Positions 61,634 through 64,000 of a stretch of 64,000 nt of DNA are shown one piece after another; the stretch's first letter is position 1; every line of letters starts with the position of its first letter. A program made the translations under genes and the position numbers. The stretch lies in NCBI RefSeq assembly GCF_008329985.2, contig NZ_CP038437.2:1736001-1800000 (forward strand). Direction: 5' to 3'. This stretch comes from Halomonas binhaiensis (GTDB lineage: Bacteria > Pseudomonadota > Gammaproteobacteria > Pseudomonadales > Halomonadaceae). Below the pieces are notes generated by a model. The model had not been told where the DNA came from and made no database searches. It saw only the letters and a list, made by a program, of their open reading frames with translations.

Positions 61634-62041
61634 ATGGACGCACTTACCCGAACTCTCAAAGAGACAATCGAGGCCGCTGATCGCGCTATCACAGCCGAAG
61701 ACTTCGACGAGCTGATGAAGTTTTATGCGGATGACGCCAGTCTCGTGGTCAAGCCAGGATTGACCGTCGTAGGCAAAGAGAGCATCCGCCGAGCTTTTGT
61801 CGCCATTGCGGATCATTTCAACAACAGCATCGTTGTCACACAGGGGGAGATCCAGGTTATACAAGGAGGTGATGTAGCTCTCGTTATCATGGAGACTTTG
61901 CTACAGGCCACGGATAAAGCCGGTGCGAAAACTGAGATTTCGCGCAGGGCGACCTACGTGTTTCGACAAATCTCGGAAAAGTGGCTATGCGTAGTGGACA
62001 ACTCCTATGGGACGGCGCTACTAGATAGCGTCGGATCGTAG
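61634..62041 (+). CDS. NTF2-like (SnoaL/DUF4440-type) protein
   Basis: 135 residues with the cone-shaped NTF2-like pattern: an N-terminal helix (TRTLKETIEAADRAITAEDFDELMKFYADDASLV), a GKESIRRAF helix, and strands ending in TYVFRQISEKWLCVVDNSYG. Such proteins are small cytoplasmic isomerase-like or binding domains of very varied function. AGGAGCACAGGA precedes the ATG. It lies between the integrase remnant and the decayed att-like repeat, so it may be cargo of the old element; it is intact. Confidence 0.8.
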   Translation: MDALTRTLKETIEAADRAITAEDFDELMKFYADDASLVVKPGLTVVGKESIRRAFVAIADHFNNSIVVTQGEIQVIQGGDVALVIMETLLQATDKAGAKTEISRRATYVFRQISEKWLCVVDNSYGTALLDSVGS

Positions 62042-62108
62042 GACATTAAAAGGGTGGTGGTTACCTCCTGTAAGTACGCTCAATCACCCACAAACGGAAG
62101 GCGGCAAT

Positions 62109-62189
62109 TTAGCTATCAGCACTGCAGACGCTTACGATTGATGTAACTACAAAGCTGAATGTGGCGATTATGTATTTGTAAATATTCAT
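62109..62189 (-). CDS. possible 26-residue hydrophobic peptide
   Basis: An ATG with AGGA 10 nt upstream opens a 26-codon frame MNIYKYIIATFSFVVTSIVS... ending at 62109. The sequence is one hydrophobic helix with a Cys near the end, like a signal peptide or a small membrane toxin. It may equally be the 5' remnant of a degraded exported protein. No promoter or partner RNA identified. Confidence 0.3.
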   Translation of the reverse strand: MNIYKYIIATFSFVVTSIVSVCSADS

Positions 62190-62232
62190 TTTTGTTTCCT
62201 GCTGATGCGCTTGTTTCTGCATAGCCGTAACT

Positions 62233-62255
62233 GGCCATCTCTCGGTGGCCTTTTT
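62233..62255 (+). terminator. hairpin terminator
   Basis: GGCCA-TCTCTCGG-TGGCC followed by five T; plausible end of the NTF2-like transcript 190 bp upstream. Confidence 0.6.
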
Positions 62256-62572
62256 CATACATGAAAGATGCAATGCGAACCAAACCACAACAACGGTTTC
62301 TCGACTAAGGGCTGGCGATTGTTTGATGGTACCCCAGTACACCGACGAACGATTGAGTCGTTGTCCATGCAAGGCTAGCTGGCACCGAGCGAGGTGCACG
62401 TGTACTGTTTCGCCTTTCTGAGGCATACCAATATAGCGAAACCCTGATTGAGCGGTCCCAGGCTTAATGCCTGGGAGGCAGAATTGTGAATCAATTCAAG
62501 AGCTATATTCTTGTATGCCCAGCTGTATGTCTAATGCAAATTCATCGGTTAATTTGCTGTTTTGTGAAGGTA

Positions 62573-62597
62573 GTTAAAGTCTCCTCATTCACACCAT
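62573..62597 (+). other. decayed att-like repeat of the tRNA-Leu 3' end
   Basis: Matches 60349-60373 at 21 of 25 positions, including CACCAT at the end; three of the four differences are C-to-T or G-to-A changes. With the integrase remnant this defines a former element of about 2.2 kb between the two copies. Confidence 0.5.
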
Positions 62598-62742
62598 GAT
62601 TTCCTTGTTTTTCAATCGATTATACACATGTCGATTACCATGATGTAGTTTGCTTTGGACATGGCGTGGTCTGTTTTTGGTCAGCATTTATTATCGGCTC
62701 CGGCTCACGGGCTGCGCAGCCACGACACCCGATAGCATTGCT

Positions 62743-62802
62743 CTCAGCTTCGACGCTCTCAGCTTCGACGCCCTCAGCTTCGACGCCCTCAGTTTCGACG
62801 GC
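62743..62802. repeat. 4 x 15-bp tandem repeat at the 3' end of a small ORF
   Basis: Four contiguous units of CTCAGCTTCGACGCY at 62743, 62758, 62773 and 62788; the first three are nearly identical. The fourth holds the stop codon of the minus-strand small ORF at 62789, the same arrangement as the array at 10488. Confidence 0.93.
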
Positions 62803-62962
62803 GGAAGCGAAAGGCGCGCAGGCGAGCCATGGCCTTGCGCGGGGCACGCCCTATACAGCGAAACAGCTTGGCAAACAGTTCGGCACGCAACTGTGCGTTG
62901 CGCCGCTCTATTGCTCGGATCTTCCGGTTTGGAGTATGGAAGGCCATTGCAGACAACCCCAT
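62789..62962 (-). CDS. possible small basic protein
   Basis: 57 residues from the ATG at 62962 (alternative 62947). It is rich in Arg and Ala: NRKIRAIERRNAQLRAELFAKLF then RLRAFRFRRRN. It looks like an amphipathic, nucleic-acid-binding or coiled-coil peptide. The pattern is more protein-like than random, but there is no strong ribosome site and no recognised family. The frame continues upstream to 63136 with less convincing sequence. Confidence 0.4.
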   Translation of the reverse strand: MGLSAMAFHTPNRKIRAIERRNAQLRAELFAKLFRCIGRAPRKAMARLRAFRFRRRN

Positions 62963-63216
62963 CTCGTTGCACTCTGACTGGTGCGATAACGCCCAAATTA
63001 CCACAGGGACGAAGCTTCTCCCACAGAGACTTCTCCTACAGAGGATGCGTTGTAAATGGATAGAGATCGATAGTGAAGAAAGGCGTCTGAGTTTAATGAT
63101 TGAAATATAAAAATACTGGAAAAGAAATATCCACATATTATTATTGCACGGCGTAACACTTCTTTGTTGATGAGAGACTAGAATCAGAGACCCACATAGA
63201 CGCTCTGGAGGGCACT

Positions 63217-63459
63217 ATGAAAGGCTCAACCATTCGTACTCTCAGTAATGATGAACTTGATATTGTCACCGGTGGCATTCTTGAGCCTTGGTTGGCCGAA
63301 CCAGATGGTGGTTCTGGCCTCTCGCCAGGTATCGACGGTAACAATGGTATTCTTCCCGGCGGCTGTGTGAGACCTGGCCCTTTTGCTGACCATGGCGCCA
63401 TCATCGATGGCTTTCTTGATGGTTCCCTTGAAGGATGGACAGTAAAGATTACCTGGTGA
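63217..63459 (+). CDS. double-glycine leader peptide (microcin-like candidate)
   Basis: 80 residues with GGAGGG 4 nt before the ATG. The first 20 residues (TLSNDELDIVTGG at positions 8-20) follow the class II bacteriocin/microcin leader pattern, L-S-x-x-E-L-x-x-V-x-G-G, cut after GG by a C39-peptidase ABC exporter. The mature part (60 residues) is Gly/Pro/Asp-rich with one Cys and ends in WTVKITW. No exporter or immunity gene is seen within the window. A -10-like TAGAAT lies at 63179-63184. Ends before the hairpin terminator at 63582. Confidence 0.7.
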   Translation: MKGSTIRTLSNDELDIVTGGILEPWLAEPDGGSGLSPGIDGNNGILPGGCVRPGPFADHGAIIDGFLDGSLEGWTVKITW

Positions 63460-63581
63460 TGGGCGCAAGATGTGTGTAACTTCAGGTAGATATGCAACTT
63501 GTTGTTCATTTCTCTGATCAGGAGAAAGCGACCCTTACACTTCACGACCAGTGAACCACGCCGCTTTACCATGGAATGCGT

Positions 63582-63609
63582 CGCCCTGGCCATAGAGCCA
63601 GGGCGTTTT
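63582..63609. terminator. intrinsic terminator between convergent small genes
   Basis: Perfect 9-bp stem CGCCCTGGC/GCCAGGGCG with a 6-nt loop and TTTT. It closes the double-glycine peptide transcript and lies 30 bp beyond the stop of the convergent gene. Confidence 0.88.
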
Positions 63610-63638
63610 GTTGCTGGCTTTACGGTGCCAGGCGACGG

Positions 63639-64000
63639 TCACTTCATGCCATAGATCCGGTATGCTCGTTCAAGAAGTACCTGCCAGTCTGCTTCCGTCA
63701 TCGCCGCCCTGGCCTGACAGGTGATACTTTCCAGATAGGTGCCTGCAAACAGGTACCGGGAGTCAGGTGACAGGCTGATCAGCTCTACGCCAATTCCGCA
63801 GCCATCGGCAAATGGCTGGACCTGGATACCCTTTGGGTCCGACCTGGCCGCAGAGGTTGACATGAAAACGTGTCGAACCTTCTTGCCGCCAATGAATTGA
63901 TAACCGGAAGTGTCTGGTAGTTTATAGCGAGTTTGTAATTCCAGAAGGCTGAACTCGGTATCCATCAGTCGGCTACCATCCTGATTAGACTTCCATACGA
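63639..64000 (-). CDS. uncharacterised protein, partial (may run off right edge)
   Basis: The frame from the window edge reads ...VWKSNQDGSRLMDTEFSLLELQ and continues 108 residues past an internal ATG at 63965 to the stop at 63639. It contains YQFIGGKKVRHVFMSTSA, PFADGCGIGVELISLSPDSR and LERAYRIYGMK. The smooth sequence before the ATG suggests that the true start lies outside. No family is recognised. Two Cys; no membrane segment. It converges with the double-glycine peptide gene. Confidence 0.6.
   Translation of the reverse strand, partial: VWKSNQDGSRLMDTEFSLLELQTRYKLPDTSGYQFIGGKKVRHVFMSTSAARSDPKGIQVQPFADGCGIGVELISLSPDSRYLFAGTYLESITCQARAAMTEADWQVLLERAYRIYGMK

Larger units (their letters stand above)
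62042..62788. other. gene-poor, AT-richer stretch
   Basis: 747 bp with only one doubtful tiny ORF (62109-62189), a terminator hairpin (62233), a perfect hairpin TCCCAGGC-TTAAT-GCCTGGGA at 62456-62476, the att-like repeat at 62573 and a 15-bp tandem repeat from 62743. No recognisable gene. Confidence 0.6.

Noticed and set aside
62650..63063. 137-codon plus-strand ORF with ALSFD repeats
   Set aside because: The repeats arise from the 15-bp tandem array; there is no ribosome site and the flanking sequence is not protein-like.

Overview
This 64 kb window reads as a chromosomal segment of a moderately GC-rich gammaproteobacterium, most likely Halomonadaceae (Halomonas-like). The evidence is the housekeeping order barA/gacS - cysM - rlmD - relA - mazG - ppc, the gammaproteobacterial forms of RelA, RfaH, AmpG, AmiD, DNA polymerase II, YejK and the YiaV/YiaW pair, and an aerobic (CobG/CobF) cobalamin pathway. 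The family assignment is inference from gene content; no rRNA gene is present to settle it.

Layout. 1-10.4 kb: the 5' part of a BarA/GacS-type sensor kinase, then cysM, rlmD, relA, mazG and ppc. 10.5-19.4 kb: an outer-membrane protein, panE-topB, a SEC-C/TPR-like protein, ampG, rfaH and an FKBP isomerase. 19.4-27.9 kb: proS, a coupled satD-DUF3307-amiD operon with a double palindromic operator over its promoter, a 3-hydroxyisobutyrate-dehydrogenase-like gene, a Tat-exported amidase and an IclR-type regulator. 28.1-45.0 kb: a cobalamin riboswitch followed by cbtBA (cobalt uptake), a fused ChlI-ChlD chelatase ATPase, cobB, cobW, cobN, cobG, cobH, cobI, cobJ, cobK (opposite strand), cobL, cobE, cobM and cobF. 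Nearly all are joined by 1-11 nt overlaps, so cobalt uptake, insertion and corrin-ring methylation look like one B12-repressed unit. 45.1-60.0 kb: a LysE exporter, metallophosphoesterase-polB behind a LexA-like box, yejK, an ABC-2 exporter, cytochrome b561, ppiC, HdeD, DUF523, a METTL25-like methyltransferase, a Na+/H+ antiporter, yjbQ and the yiaV/yiaW pair. 60.2-64 kb: tRNA-Leu(UAG) followed by the wreck of an integrative element (frameshifted tyrosine recombinase, transposase scrap, decayed att-like repeat 2.2 kb away), then small orphan genes, including a peptide with a textbook double-glycine leader.

Two sequence-level themes run through the window. Short tandem repeats (period 14-24, often 15 bp and in frame) occur in or beside many genes, including four in the cob operon. 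A dispersed palindromic-ended element occurs twice in full (147 and 269 bp) and once as a single end, each time at the 3' end of a gene. The most original signals are the satD double operator, the two-form dispersed element, the double-glycine peptide next to a decayed integration site, and the antisense cobK whose start codon abuts that of cobL.
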